DNA from: CAURNT01 sp963539215
GTDB taxonomy: Bacteria; Fusobacteriota; Fusobacteriia; Fusobacteriales; Leptotrichiaceae
Direction: 5' to 3'
Assembly (NCBI GenBank): GCA_963539215.1
Contig: CAUTJT010000003.1
Coordinates: 84,498 to 148,497 of the forward strand
DNA length: 64,000 nt
Part shown: one piece after another, positions 16,999 through 26,832 of the stretch
How the letters are laid out: every line of letters starts with the position of its first letter
Numbering within the stretch: the first letter of the stretch is position 1
Notes under the pieces: model-generated
What the model was told of the DNA's origin: nothing
The model's input: only the letters and a program-made list of their open reading frames with translations
Databases searched by the model: none
Position numbers and translations under genes: made by a program

Positions 16999-18329
16999 AA
17001 AAAATAATTAAAAAAGCGGAATTATTAGCACCTGCTGGAAATATGGAAAAATTAATGGAAGCATTCCATTTTGGTGCAGATGCCGTATACATAGGGGGTA
17101 GGGGATTCAATTTAAGAGGAATGTCAGCAAATTTTTCAGACAGAGAACTAACAAAAGCAGTGGAATATGCTCATTCTATAGGTAAAAAAGTATATGTTAC
17201 ATTAAATATTTTTGCTCATAACCAAGAAGTAAATTATATACCTAAATTTATTAAATTTTTAGATGAAGCAAAAGTTGATGCTGTTATTGTTGGTGATTTA
17301 GGTATAATACAACAGGTTAGAGAACATGCACCAAATATGGAAATACATGTAAGTACTCAAGCAAATGCTACAAATTGGATGACAGTTAAAGCATATAAAG
17401 ATATGGGTGTTTCAAGAGTAGTTCTTGCACGTGAAATGTCTCTACATGAAATAAAACAAATAAAAGAAAAAGTACCTGATATGGAACTTGAAGTATTTAT
17501 TCACGGAGCTATGTGTATGGCTGTTTCTGGAAGATGTTTATTAAGTAATTATTTTACTTCAAGAGATGCAAATCGTGGAATATGCGCTCAAGATTGTAGA
17601 TGGAATTATAAAGTTATAGCAGAAGGTCACGAAGAAACTGGAGCCCATGATATTATAGAAGATGAAGGTGGAACTTTCATATTTAATGCAAAAGATTTAT
17701 GTACAATAGAGTTTATAGAAAAAATACTAGAAGCAGGTGTTGATTCACTAAAAATAGAAGGCCGTATGAAGAGTATTTATTATAACTCAACTGTTACTAA
17801 ACAATATAGAGAAGCACTTGATTCTTATTATTCTGGTAATTATAAATATGATCCAAAATGGCTATATGAATTACAAACTATAAGTCATAGACTATATTCT
17901 CCGGGATTTTATTTTGGTTCAAGTAATGAATTTGATCAAAACTATAACACAAGTTCATCTTATTCACAAACTTATCAATTAGTAGCAAATGTAATTGAAG
18001 TTATTGATAAAAATAAATATAAAATACAGGTTAGAAATAGAATTATAGCACCAGAGGTTGAACTTGAATTAATTCGTCCTCATTGTGATCCTATTAAATT
18101 TAAAGTTGATCATTTCTTTAATATAAAAACTGAGGAATATGAAGAAGTAGTTCATCCAAATACTATAGCTATACTTGAGACAGATATAGAAATGGGTCCA
18201 CTTGATTTAATAAGAGTTAAGTTACCTGAAGGTGTATCTGATAGCGATATGGATATATCAGAAACAACTCAAGCAAATGATGGATTTGTACCTAAAAGTG
18301 CATGTCAATCTTGTTCTAAAGATTTTTAA
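16995..18329 (+). CDS. trhP: U32-family protein, tRNA hydroxylation (TrhP-like)
   Basis: A 444-residue peptidase U32 family member. Visible hallmarks: ELLAPAGNMEKL, the GADAVYIGG strand, VFIHGAMCMAVSGRCLLS (the U32 signature with Cys), and CAQDCRWNYKV. Full-length U32 proteins of this subgroup act in prephenate-dependent hydroxylation of U34 in tRNA rather than as proteases. The start is a TTG at 16995 with AAGGAG, overlapping the dnaB stop (TTGA). A C-terminal SACQSC pair ends the protein. Old annotation would be collagenase-like protease. Confidence 0.82.
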   Translation: MKKIIKKAELLAPAGNMEKLMEAFHFGADAVYIGGRGFNLRGMSANFSDRELTKAVEYAHSIGKKVYVTLNIFAHNQEVNYIPKFIKFLDEAKVDAVIVGDLGIIQQVREHAPNMEIHVSTQANATNWMTVKAYKDMGVSRVVLAREMSLHEIKQIKEKVPDMELEVFIHGAMCMAVSGRCLLSNYFTSRDANRGICAQDCRWNYKVIAEGHEETGAHDIIEDEGGTFIFNAKDLCTIEFIEKILEAGVDSLKIEGRMKSIYYNSTVTKQYREALDSYYSGNYKYDPKWLYELQTISHRLYSPGFYFGSSNEFDQNYNTSSSYSQTYQLVANVIEVIDKNKYKIQVRNRIIAPEVELELIRPHCDPIKFKVDHFFNIKTEEYEEVVHPNTIAILETDIEMGPLDLIRVKLPEGVSDSDMDISETTQANDGFVPKSACQSCSKDF

Positions 18330-18345
18330 TCAGAAAGGAATAAAT

Positions 18346-19020
18346 ATGAAAGAAAAAATTCTAATAGTGGAAGATGATGAAAAAATTGCAAAACTTATAG
18401 AAATGGAATTAAAATTTGAAGGTTATGATGTAGAAATCAAATATGATGGTAAAGAAGGTCTTTTAACCGCTAAATACAACCATTTCGATTTAATCGTTTT
18501 AGATGTAATGTTACCTAAAATGAATGGTTATGAAGTATGTAAAAGAATTAGAGAAGATTCAGATGTTCCTATAATTTTCTTAACTGCTAAAGATCAAGTT
18601 ACTGATAAAGTTGTTTCTTTTGATTATGGTGCAGATGACTACATGACTAAACCTTTCTCTATGGATGAATTAATCGCTAGAATTAAAGCTTTAATAAGAC
18701 GTACTAAGAAAAAAAGTGAAAAGAAAGAAGACTTTATTTTTGAAGATTTAAGAATATCATATACTGCTTATGAAGTCTTTAGAAATGGGGAACAAATTCC
18801 ACTTTCTAAAAAAGAATTCGAACTTTTAGACTACTTGGTATTAAATAAGGGTATAGTTTTAAATAGAGATAACATTCTTGAAGAAGTTTGGGGATTTGAT
18901 CAAATTGGTAATAATAATATTTTAGATTTATATATAAAATATTTAAGAGATAAAATCGATAAGCCTTATGAAAGAAAATTCATACATACTAAGAGAGGGA
19001 TAGGTTTTGTTTTTAAATAA
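18346..19020 (+). CDS. OmpR/PhoB-family response regulator
   Basis: A 224-residue two-component regulator. The receiver domain shows the acidic pair VEDDE, the phospho-acceptor Asp in VLDVMLPKMNGYE, Thr in FLTAKD and Lys in MTKPFS. The C-terminal winged helix (SKKEFELLDYLVLNKG ... HTKRGIGFVF) binds DNA. AAGGAA precedes ATG 18346; an upstream extension into the U32 gene is rejected. It overlaps the sensor kinase gene by 14 bases. Target genes are not evident here. Confidence 0.93.
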   Translation: MKEKILIVEDDEKIAKLIEMELKFEGYDVEIKYDGKEGLLTAKYNHFDLIVLDVMLPKMNGYEVCKRIREDSDVPIIFLTAKDQVTDKVVSFDYGADDYMTKPFSMDELIARIKALIRRTKKKSEKKEDFIFEDLRISYTAYEVFRNGEQIPLSKKEFELLDYLVLNKGIVLNRDNILEEVWGFDQIGNNNILDLYIKYLRDKIDKPYERKFIHTKRGIGFVFK

Positions 19021-20512
19021 AGAAAATAACAATTTAGGTATAAAAAAGAGAATAACACTAACTTTTGGTTTGATTTTTGTATTTATTACATCAATAACAA
19101 CTATATCTTTATATTTAGTGCTTAACACACAAAATTTAAAAGAAATGAATGAAATATTTATACCTAAAATAAATGATATTAATATATATTATAATAAGCT
19201 TGAAAACTACATTGAAAAGTATAATGAAAAAAAATTAAGACTAAGTTTTGAACCAAAAATTATAGAACAAAAATTAGTATATGATAAACCTTTTAATGAA
19301 GGTCAAGAAGATTTTAAATATATATTACATATAGTAAGTCCTAAAAATAATGTAGATGTAATACCTTTAAATACAACTGGATATAATATATCTTTATCAC
19401 AACTCAATAATATAAAAGAGGATAAAATATCTGAATTAATATTATCACAATCTAATAAATATAATTATTATAAAGCTTTAAAATCAAGCAGAAAGATTCG
19501 TGGAGTTCAATTTGATATATATATATTAAAGGATAATACTAATCATAAGACTTTACTCGATTTATTAAAAACTTTATTTATATTTTCTATAATAATAGGT
19601 TTAATTTTAATATTTGTTTTATCAAATACTATAAGTAATGGTATATTAGGACCTATTAAAAATATAATTAGAACATCAAAAGAAATATCTAGAGGTAATT
19701 TGAAAAAACGTATTCAGCCACTTGACACTCGTGATGAATTAATGGATTTAACAAATATAATAAATGAAATGTTAGACAAAATAAATCTTTCTTTTGAAAA
19801 ACAATCTAGATTTATATCCGATGCTTCACATGAATTAAGAACACCTATTACTATTCTTAAAGGTTATGCTGAATTAATTTCTAGAAGATATATAAAAAAT
19901 CTGTCAGAAGAAGAGAAAAAATTACCTAAAAACGAAATGCTAATAGAAGCTATTAATGCAATTATTAACGAAAGTGACAACATGAATAAATTAATATCAT
20001 CTTTACTATTTTTATCAAGAAATGAAGCTGATGAATATGATAAAAGTAATAGAATATTAATTAATTCGTATGATATATTAAATCAAATAAAAAAAGATTA
20101 TGATATGATAGATATATCAAATAAAATAATTATAGATAAAAGTGAAAATTTTGATTTTATAACCGATAAAAATTTATTATTGCAGTCTATAAGAATAGTC
20201 ATTGAAAATAGTATTAAATATTCACCAAATGGAACTAATATTTATTTATCTACCTCTATGGATGATACTTATGGATATATATCTATAAGAGATGAAGGAT
20301 ATGGTATGGATGAAAAAGAATTAGAAAGAATATTCGATAGATTTTATAGAGTAGATGAATCAAGAAATAAAAATACTGGAGGCCATGGATTAGGTCTTTC
20401 AATATTTAAAAAAATATTGGAAATACAAGGACAAAAATTTAGTATAGAGTCCAAACTAAATATCGGAACAAAAATCACAATAATAATTGAAAAAAATAAT
20501 GGCAATATCTAG
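19007..20512 (+). CDS. membrane sensor histidine kinase
   Basis: A 501-residue protein. Two membrane segments (about residues 17-38 and 183-207) flank an extracytoplasmic sensor region of about 145 residues, followed by HAMP (PIKNIIRTSKEIS), a HisKA dimerisation helix with the phosphorylated His in SDASHELRTP, and a HATPase_c domain with N box (IVIENSIKYS), DEGYGM and GGHGLGLS. The likely start is the TTG at 19007 with GAGGG upstream. It partners the preceding response regulator; the signal is unknown. Confidence 0.92.
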   Translation: MFLNKENNNLGIKKRITLTFGLIFVFITSITTISLYLVLNTQNLKEMNEIFIPKINDINIYYNKLENYIEKYNEKKLRLSFEPKIIEQKLVYDKPFNEGQEDFKYILHIVSPKNNVDVIPLNTTGYNISLSQLNNIKEDKISELILSQSNKYNYYKALKSSRKIRGVQFDIYILKDNTNHKTLLDLLKTLFIFSIIIGLILIFVLSNTISNGILGPIKNIIRTSKEISRGNLKKRIQPLDTRDELMDLTNIINEMLDKINLSFEKQSRFISDASHELRTPITILKGYAELISRRYIKNLSEEEKKLPKNEMLIEAINAIINESDNMNKLISSLLFLSRNEADEYDKSNRILINSYDILNQIKKDYDMIDISNKIIIDKSENFDFITDKNLLLQSIRIVIENSIKYSPNGTNIYLSTSMDDTYGYISIRDEGYGMDEKELERIFDRFYRVDESRNKNTGGHGLGLSIFKKILEIQGQKFSIESKLNIGTKITIIIEKNNGNI

Positions 20513-20527
20513 TATATTGCCATTTTT
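20499..20527 (+). terminator. terminator overlapping the end of the kinase gene
   Basis: A ten-pair stem ATGGCAATAT / ATATTGCCAT with loop CTAGT, then TTTT; the kinase stop codon is inside the hairpin. truB follows only 15 bases later, so read-through may matter. Confidence 0.75.
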
Positions 20528-20541
20528 AGAAAGGTAAATAA

Positions 20542-21393
20542 TTGGAAGAATATATTTTAATTTTAAATAAACCTAAAAATATTTCTTCTTTCTCATATAT
20601 ACAAAAAATAAGAAGAGAAGAAAATATAAAAAAAATAGGTCATGCAGGAACTCTTGATCCATTAGCGCAAGGTTTAATGATAGTTATGGCTAACAATGCA
20701 ACAAAATTTTCAGATTATTTAATGAAACACGACAAAACATATCTTGTTGAAATGGAATTAGGATACGAAACAGATACTTTAGATTTAGAAGGAGAAAAAA
20801 TAAAAAAATATAAAGGTGAAATTAAAATTACTTTAAACATGATTAATAACGTTATTGAAAAATTTAAAGGAAAAATCAAACAAATACCACCTATGTATTC
20901 TGCAATAAAAAAAGATGGTGTAAAACTTTATCAACTTGCTAGAAATGGTCAAGAAATAGAATTAGAAGCAAGAAATGTAGAAATATATGATATATATGAT
21001 CTATATTTAAATACTAATAAAATATCATTTAGATGTGATGTTAGTAGTGGTACATATATTAGATCTCTTGTTAGAGATATAGGAAGAGAATTAGGGTATT
21101 TTGCTACAATGACAGATCTTTATAGAGAAAAAGTTGGTAAATTCACTAAAGAAGATGTTAATAAAAAAATTTCCTTAGAAGAAATATTAGAATATCCTAA
21201 AATCGAAGTAAATGAAAAACTTTATTTAGAACTAAAAAATGGAATGACTAAAATTTTAGAACTTAAAAACAAAAAATATACTAAAACTGATTTTTTTAAA
21301 GTTTACTTTAATAATAATTTTATTGGTTTAGTAGAAATAAAGAAAAAAATAGGGTATAATTATTATATAAAAAGACACAAATATTTTAAATAG
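20542..21393 (+). CDS. truB: tRNA pseudouridine-55 synthase TruB
   Basis: A 283-residue protein carrying the TruB catalytic motif GHAGTLDPLAQG near residue 34 (Asp nucleophile), GYETDTLDLEG, PPMYSAIKKDG and the SGTYIRSLVRDIG motif. It converts U55 of the T-loop in tRNA. The start is a TTG preceded by AAAGG; no ATG fits. It forms a unit with galU and the NAD(P)HX repair gene. Confidence 0.95.
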   Translation: MEEYILILNKPKNISSFSYIQKIRREENIKKIGHAGTLDPLAQGLMIVMANNATKFSDYLMKHDKTYLVEMELGYETDTLDLEGEKIKKYKGEIKITLNMINNVIEKFKGKIKQIPPMYSAIKKDGVKLYQLARNGQEIELEARNVEIYDIYDLYLNTNKISFRCDVSSGTYIRSLVRDIGRELGYFATMTDLYREKVGKFTKEDVNKKISLEEILEYPKIEVNEKLYLELKNGMTKILELKNKKYTKTDFFKVYFNNNFIGLVEIKKKIGYNYYIKRHKYFK

Positions 21394-21402
21394 GAGGTCC
21401 CT

Positions 21403-22296
21403 ATGAAAATTAGAAAAGCGATCATACCAGCTGCTGGTCTTGGTACAAGAGTATTACCAGCTACTAAAGCACAACCAAAGGAAATGTTATGTATAGTTGA
21501 TAAACCTGCATTACAATATCTTGTAGAGGAATTAATAGAAAGTGGGATACAAGAAATATTAATAATAACAGGTAGAAATAAGCAATCAATAGAAAATCAT
21601 TTTGATCATTCTTATGAATTAGAAGAAATGTTAAAAGCTGCAGGAAAAACTGTTCTTTTAGATGAGGTTCAATATATATCAAACATGACAAATATGTTTT
21701 ATGTTAGACAAAAATTACCTTTAGGATTAGGGCATGCTATAAGTCGTGCTGAATCTTTTGTCGCAAATGAGCCATTTTTAGTATTATTGGGTGATGATAT
21801 AATATATACTGATAAAGAAAAAGGTGAAATTCCAGTATCTAAGCAATTAATAGAAGAATATTATAGACTTAATGGCGGTAGTATTATAGGAGTACAAAAA
21901 GTTGCAAAAGAAGATGTATCTAAATATGGTATAATAAAACCTGGTACAAAAATAAATGAAAATACATATGAAATAGATAATTTTATAGAAAAACCAAAAG
22001 TAGAAGAAGCACCTAGTGTATACGCTGCCCTTGGTAGATATATATTAGAACCAGAAATATTTAAATATTTAAAATCAGAAGTTCCTATAAATGGTGAAAT
22101 TCAATTAACTCCTGCTATTTTAAAAATGGCAAAAAATTCTAATAATAAAATATATTCATACAATTTCAAAGGTTTAAGATATGATACTGGAGATAAATTC
22201 GGAATGTTTAAAGCTAATGTTGAATTTGGGTTAAGGCATCCAGAGTTAAAAGATAAAATAAAAGAATATCTTAAAGAATTAAAGATTAACTTATGA
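21403..22296 (+). CDS. galU: UTP-glucose-1-phosphate uridylyltransferase
   Basis: A 297-residue nucleotidyltransferase with the N-terminal signature AIIPAAGLGTRVLPATKAQPKEML, FVRQKLP-like and LGLGHA segments, LLGDDI (metal-binding Asp) and FIEKP. It makes UDP-glucose from UTP and glucose-1-phosphate for glycan and lipid sugar synthesis. AGGAGG ribosome site; overlaps the next gene by four bases (ATGA). Confidence 0.94.
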   Translation: MKIRKAIIPAAGLGTRVLPATKAQPKEMLCIVDKPALQYLVEELIESGIQEILIITGRNKQSIENHFDHSYELEEMLKAAGKTVLLDEVQYISNMTNMFYVRQKLPLGLGHAISRAESFVANEPFLVLLGDDIIYTDKEKGEIPVSKQLIEEYYRLNGGSIIGVQKVAKEDVSKYGIIKPGTKINENTYEIDNFIEKPKVEEAPSVYAALGRYILEPEIFKYLKSEVPINGEIQLTPAILKMAKNSNNKIYSYNFKGLRYDTGDKFGMFKANVEFGLRHPELKDKIKEYLKELKINL

Positions 22297-23747
22297 TAAT
22301 AATAGGTGATAAATATACTACTTATGAAATTGATGAAAATATAGAGAAAAAATACAAAATTAGTAAAGAAATTTTGATGGAAAATGTTGGGTTTAAACTA
22401 TTTGAATTAATAGATAAAACTAAAGAAACATATTTAATACTCGCTGGATTTGGTAATAATGGAGGAGATGGGCTAGTATTAGCTCGTCTTTTAAATTCTA
22501 TAGGAAAAGATGTAATTATATTTAGAATAGAAAATGAAATTTATAGCGAACTTTGTGATTTAAATTATAGAAGATGTAAATCTTTGGGAATACCCATAAT
22601 CAATAAAATAGAAGAAATTAAGTATTATTTAAATAATGTTGATATTGTTATAGATGCTATATTTGGTGTAGGAATTAGAGAAGGAATGTCCGATAATATT
22701 TTAGATGTTATCAATATTATAAATGAAATGAAATTAATTAATAAATATTCAGTTTATTCTATAGATATACCAACAGGATTAAGTTCTGAAAGTGGGGAAG
22801 TAGTAGAAGAGGCTATTAAAGCAGATATAACTTATAGTATAATAACATATAAAAAAGGATTTTTAAATTATAATTCCAAAGAATATACAGGTCATATCCA
22901 TATTATCAAAGATATTATAATACCTAATGATTTATTACTCCATCATAGTGATCTATTTTTAATAGAAGAAAATGATATATCTAATTTTAAAAGAGAAAGA
23001 AATATAAATTCCAATAAAACATACTTTGGTAAATCTTTTATAGTTTCAGGAAGTGATAAATATATAGGTGCAGCAAAACTTGCAACAGAAGGTTGTTTAA
23101 ATGTAGGTAGTGGCTATACTTATCTTTTTTCAGAAAACGAAAAACTTAGAGAATTAGTATATAATTTACCTGAAATAATATTTACAAGTAATATAAATGA
23201 TTTAGATAATGCTAAAGTATTAGGAATGGGACCTGGAATAACAAATATTAATACTATAAAAATTTTAATTGAAAAATATAAAAATTCAAAAAAACTTATA
23301 TTAGATGCTGGAGCGATAGATTCAAGTGTTAATATAGTTAATAGTCCAAATATCCTTATAACTCCTCATACAGGCGAATTTTCAGCTTTATATAATATTA
23401 ATTTAGAATTAATTTTAAAAAATACAGCTGATATAGTCAAGGATTATGCCAATATGAATAATATAAATATCTTATTAAAAGGTAAAAATACATATATAAG
23501 TGATGGGATAAAAACTTATGTTGTAAATACAGGAAATCCATATATGGCTATAGCAGGGATGGGAGACGTGTTAACAGGTATAATTACAGGATTGGTTGCA
23601 CAAAATTATTCAATAATAGAATCTGCTATAATAGGTTCTTATTTACACGGTTATATAGCTGATGAGTTAAAAAAACAAAGATATATTATAACACCAACTG
23701 AATTGGTAAAAAATATATCCTATTATATGAATAAATTATTAAAATAA
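22293..23747 (+). CDS. nnrD: bifunctional NAD(P)H-hydrate epimerase / ADP-dependent dehydratase
   Basis: A 484-residue fusion. The N-terminal YjeF_N epimerase half (about 1-205) shows AGFGNNGGDGLVLARLL and DAIFGVGIRE. The C-terminal carbohydrate-kinase-like half shows GMGPGI, ITPHTGEF, LLKGKNTYI and AGMGDVLTGII (catalytic Asp). It repairs hydrated NADH and NADPH. The start overlaps galU by ATGA. The operon ends at a strong terminator 1 base after the stop. Confidence 0.93.
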   Translation: MIIIGDKYTTYEIDENIEKKYKISKEILMENVGFKLFELIDKTKETYLILAGFGNNGGDGLVLARLLNSIGKDVIIFRIENEIYSELCDLNYRRCKSLGIPIINKIEEIKYYLNNVDIVIDAIFGVGIREGMSDNILDVINIINEMKLINKYSVYSIDIPTGLSSESGEVVEEAIKADITYSIITYKKGFLNYNSKEYTGHIHIIKDIIIPNDLLLHHSDLFLIEENDISNFKRERNINSNKTYFGKSFIVSGSDKYIGAAKLATEGCLNVGSGYTYLFSENEKLRELVYNLPEIIFTSNINDLDNAKVLGMGPGITNINTIKILIEKYKNSKKLILDAGAIDSSVNIVNSPNILITPHTGEFSALYNINLELILKNTADIVKDYANMNNINILLKGKNTYISDGIKTYVVNTGNPYMAIAGMGDVLTGIITGLVAQNYSIIESAIIGSYLHGYIADELKKQRYIITPTELVKNISYYMNKLLK

Positions 23748-23775
23748 ACTAGAGTTTTTACTCTAGTTTTTTTTA
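23748..23775 (+). terminator. rho-independent terminator
   Basis: A perfect eight-pair stem ACTAGAGT / ACTCTAGT with loop TTTT and eight T. Confidence 0.9.
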
Positions 23776-23925
23776 TATTAAAATTAAAAAATAATTAAAC
23801 GCTTAAAAGTGTTTTAAAATAACGATAAAAATCGATACAAAATAAAAAAGATTATATTTTAATCTTTTTTTAATTTTATTGTTTTATCATTTTCTTTAAA
23901 TTATAAACCTAAATAGGTTTATGTG

Positions 23926-24072
23926 TATAATGTTCCTTGCTTGAACAAAATTATTCAGTGTGTTTTCTATGTGAACTGTAAGATTTATTGTTTTCTTGAA
24001 AAGGACAAATACTTTTTCTCGCCGAAAGAACTATAATGTGAAAAAGTCAATAAATGTGACTTTCTTTTTTTT
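23926..24072 (+). ncRNA. candidate small RNA gene with own promoter and terminator
   Basis: The 386-base gap between 23748 and 24133 has no credible reading frame. It contains TATAAT at 23926-23931 (expected start about 23938), a region able to form hairpins (TTTC-TCGCC-GAAA near 24014-24027; TTGT...ACAA near 23988-24008), and a good terminator (AAAGTCA / TGACTTT, 24043-24063, followed by eight T). The transcript would be about 135 bases. It shows none of the RNase P, SRP or tmRNA signatures. A 6S-type RNA is possible but unproven. The 23775-23925 part is AT-rich with nothing recognised. Confidence 0.5.
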
Positions 24073-24133
24073 AAACTTATTGAAGAAAATTCTTAATTGT
24101 AGTATAATATTACAAAAAACTTAGGAGATATTT

Positions 24134-25324
24134 ATGAAAAATATACTATTAGGAATAACTTCAGGTATAGCTTGTTACAAGGCATTAGATATAACATCTC
24201 AATTGACAAAAAAAGGATATAATGTAACAGTTATGATGAGTGATAATGCTAAGAATTTAATTTCTCCATCTTTATTTCAAGTAATTTCAAAAAATAAAGT
24301 ATATTATGAGAATTTTGAAAAAGATGAAATTGATGTATATCATATAGAGCTTATTAAAAATAATGATTTAGTTGTTATTGTACCAGCAACCTTAAATATT
24401 ATAGGAAAACTTTCAAATGGGATTGCAGATGATTTCATTTCAACATGTTTATCTGTTTCTGATCCAAATAAAACTTTAATTTTTCCAGCAATGAATACTA
24501 GAATGTATACAAACCCTGTAAATCAGTATAATATGAACAAATTAAAGGATTTTGGATATGATATTATAGAAGCAGATACAGGTTTTTTAGCCTGCGGAGA
24601 AAACGGAATAGGAAAACTCCCTAACATAGATAAAATAATAGATTATATTGAATATAGAATAAATAAAAATGAAAATCTTAAAAACAAATCAATATTAATT
24701 ACAGCTGGAGGAACAAAAGAACCTATAGACCCTGTAAGAACTATAACAAATAACTCTAGTGGTAAAATGGGAATTTCCCTTGCAAAAGAAGCTAAATTAA
24801 TGGGAGCAAATGTAACACTTATATCAACTAAAAAAGATATAAATATACCAAGCTATATAGATAAAATAATTTATGTAGAAACGACACAAGAAATGCTTGA
24901 ATCCGTAAATAACGAAAAAGATAAAATGGATGCAATAATAATGGCGGCAGCTGTTTCAGATTTTAAAATTAAGAATTACAGTAATCAAAAAATAAAGAAA
25001 AAAGATATGAATAACGATTTAAAACTTGAACTCGAACTAAATAAAGATATTTTAATTGAATTATCAAAAAATAAAAATAGAAAATACTTACTTGTGGGAT
25101 TTGCTGCAGAAAGTCAAAATTTAATAGAAAACGCTAGATTAAAATTAGAAAAAAAAGATTTAGATTTTATAATTGCTAATGATATTTCCGATAAAACTAT
25201 AGGATTTAATTCTGATTACAACAAAGTATGTATAATAGATAAAAATTCAAATGAATATGAAATTAAATACAATACAAAAGATATAATTTCTAAAGAGATA
25301 CTTAAAACTATTTTTAAGATATAA
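24134..25324 (+). CDS. coaBC: phosphopantothenoylcysteine decarboxylase / phosphopantothenate-cysteine ligase
   Basis: A 396-residue bifunctional coenzyme A enzyme. The N-terminal flavin-dependent CoaC half has GITSGIACYKAL, the YHIEL catalytic His region, FPAMNTRMY (the PxMNxxM motif) and LACGENGIGKL. The C-terminal CoaB half has ITAGGTKEPIDPVR, SSGKMG and AAVSDF. It carries out the second and third steps from phosphopantothenate to phosphopantetheine. A promoter-like TATAAT lies about 30 bases upstream and AGGAG precedes the start. Monocistronic or read with the downstream gene. Confidence 0.95.
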   Translation: MKNILLGITSGIACYKALDITSQLTKKGYNVTVMMSDNAKNLISPSLFQVISKNKVYYENFEKDEIDVYHIELIKNNDLVVIVPATLNIIGKLSNGIADDFISTCLSVSDPNKTLIFPAMNTRMYTNPVNQYNMNKLKDFGYDIIEADTGFLACGENGIGKLPNIDKIIDYIEYRINKNENLKNKSILITAGGTKEPIDPVRTITNNSSGKMGISLAKEAKLMGANVTLISTKKDINIPSYIDKIIYVETTQEMLESVNNEKDKMDAIIMAAAVSDFKIKNYSNQKIKKKDMNNDLKLELELNKDILIELSKNKNRKYLLVGFAAESQNLIENARLKLEKKDLDFIIANDISDKTIGFNSDYNKVCIIDKNSNEYEIKYNTKDIISKEILKTIFKI

Positions 25325-25373
25325 TACAAAGTCCGATAATGTATCTTATGTATATTTTATAAAAGGAGGAACA

Positions 25374-26249
25374 ATGTTCTTAGGCGATACTAACTGCCCT
25401 ATCATAATACCTGATAATCCTCTTAAGAATTTATCAGACATAGAAAAAAGCATACAAAAAAAATTTAGATTAACTCTTTGGGCTCCTTTTATTAAAGCAC
25501 TTAAAGAATTTAAACTAGTACAAGAAAACGATAAAATTGCAGTTGCTATTTCAGGTGGTAAAGATTCTTTACTACTTGCTAAATTATTCCACGAACTAAA
25601 AAGAGCTTCTAATATAAATTTTGAAGTTATTTTTATTGCAATGAATCCAGGATTTAATCAAAGAAATCTTGATAACTTAAAATTCAATTTAAAACATCTA
25701 AATATTGATTGCCATATATATAACGATAATATATTTGAAATTGCTGGTAACATAGCTAAAGATTACCCTTGTTTTATGTGTGCTAAAATGCGTCGTGGTT
25801 CTCTTTATACTAAAGCCACTGAACTTGGTTGTAACAAACTAGCTTTAGGACATCATTTAGATGATGTTATAGAAACTACTCTAATGTCTATGTTTTATAT
25901 GAGTAAATATGAAACTATGTTACCAAAATTAAAGTCCGATAATTTTGAGATTGAATTGATACGCCCTCTTTTTTACGTTGAAGAAAAAGATATAATTAAA
26001 TTTATTAAATACAACGGATTAAATCCTATGAATTGTGGATGCACAATTGCTGCTGAAAGAACTTCAAGTAAAAGACGTGAAACTAAAGAATTAATAGAAA
26101 TGTTAAGCAAAACCAATCCTGATATAAAAAAGAAAATCTTACTATCTTCTTTTAATGTAAATATAGAGAAAATACTTTCTTTTAAATATAAAGGAAAAAA
26201 GATTTCATATTTAGATGATTATAAAATATTTAAAAATGATGATGAATAA
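25374..26249 (+). CDS. TtcA/TtuA-family tRNA thiolation enzyme
   Basis: A 291-residue ATP-pyrophosphatase. The PP-loop is ISGGKDSLLLAK near residue 60, followed by the CFMCAKMRRG Cys pair and the LALGHHLDDVIETTLM motif that is diagnostic of the TtcA family, plus a further Cys motif NCGCTIA near residue 222. Members are iron-sulfur enzymes that put sulfur on tRNA (cytidine 32 for TtcA, uridine 54 for TtuA). Which base is modified cannot be told. AAGGAGG start. Its stop is followed by a terminator. Confidence 0.86.
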   Translation: MFLGDTNCPIIIPDNPLKNLSDIEKSIQKKFRLTLWAPFIKALKEFKLVQENDKIAVAISGGKDSLLLAKLFHELKRASNINFEVIFIAMNPGFNQRNLDNLKFNLKHLNIDCHIYNDNIFEIAGNIAKDYPCFMCAKMRRGSLYTKATELGCNKLALGHHLDDVIETTLMSMFYMSKYETMLPKLKSDNFEIELIRPLFYVEEKDIIKFIKYNGLNPMNCGCTIAAERTSSKRRETKELIEMLSKTNPDIKKKILLSSFNVNIEKILSFKYKGKKISYLDDYKIFKNDDE

Positions 26250-26257
26250 CTTAAAAT

Positions 26258-26284
26258 AGGCATAAACTTTTGTTTATGCCTTTA
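26258..26284 (+). terminator. terminator between converging genes
   Basis: Nine-pair stem GGCATAAAC / GTTTATGCC with loop TTTT; the T-run after it is short, and the A-rich left flank also allows use from the minus strand. Confidence 0.6.
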
Positions 26285-26321
26285 TAATATACTTTTAGTT
26301 ACTTTCATTTATATCAATTTA

Positions 26322-26822
26322 TTACTTTTTATCTAAAGCACTATTAAATTGATCTAAAATATTTTTATATTTTTCTAAAAATTCTTTATCTAAATCAATA
26401 ATTTCAATTTTTTCAATTTTATCATTATTTTTTAAACTTTTAACTATTTCTAAATCACTTTCACTTACCACTTCACCAAATATAGTATGATTATTATTTA
26501 ACCATTCAGTAATAACTGTCGTTATAAAAAATTGAGAACCATTAGTATTAGGACCTGCATTTGCCATAGCTAAATATCCAGGTTTATCAAATAAATAACC
26601 ATTATATACTTCATCTCCAAATGAATATCCCGGACCTCCCATTCCAGTACCTGTAGGATCTCCACCTTGTGCCATAAAGTCTTCTATAACTCTATGAAAT
26701 ATAGTGTCGTTATAATATCCTCTATTAGCTAAATTTACAAAATTTAATACTGTTACTGGAGCCGCTTCACTAAATAAATTTAAATTTATCGCTCCCTTAT
26801 TTGTTTTAATTATTGCTTTCAT
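26322..26822 (-). CDS. ppiB: cytoplasmic cyclophilin-type peptidyl-prolyl isomerase
   Basis: A 166-residue cyclophilin without signal peptide. Active-site features: FHRVIEDFMAQGGDPTGTG (Arg and Gln), MANAGPNTNGSQFFIT and the NNHTIFGEV segment (a Leu or Trp/His position). It catalyses cis-trans isomerisation at proline. It is the last gene of the Nudix operon. A second, lipoprotein cyclophilin lies at 39800-40477. Confidence 0.92.
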   Translation of the reverse strand: MKAIIKTNKGAINLNLFSEAAPVTVLNFVNLANRGYYNDTIFHRVIEDFMAQGGDPTGTGMGGPGYSFGDEVYNGYLFDKPGYLAMANAGPNTNGSQFFITTVITEWLNNNHTIFGEVVSESDLEIVKSLKNNDKIEKIEIIDLDKEFLEKYKNILDQFNSALDKK

Positions 26823-26832
26823 TTTTACCTTC

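Noticed and set aside
18232..18345. N-terminal extension of the response regulator
   Set aside because: It lies in the end of the U32 gene in another frame; the receiver domain starts properly at ATG 18346.
23938..24072. RNase P RNA or SRP RNA in the long intergenic gap
   Set aside because: The conserved GAGGAAAGTCC and GGAAG/AGCA tetraloop signatures are absent.
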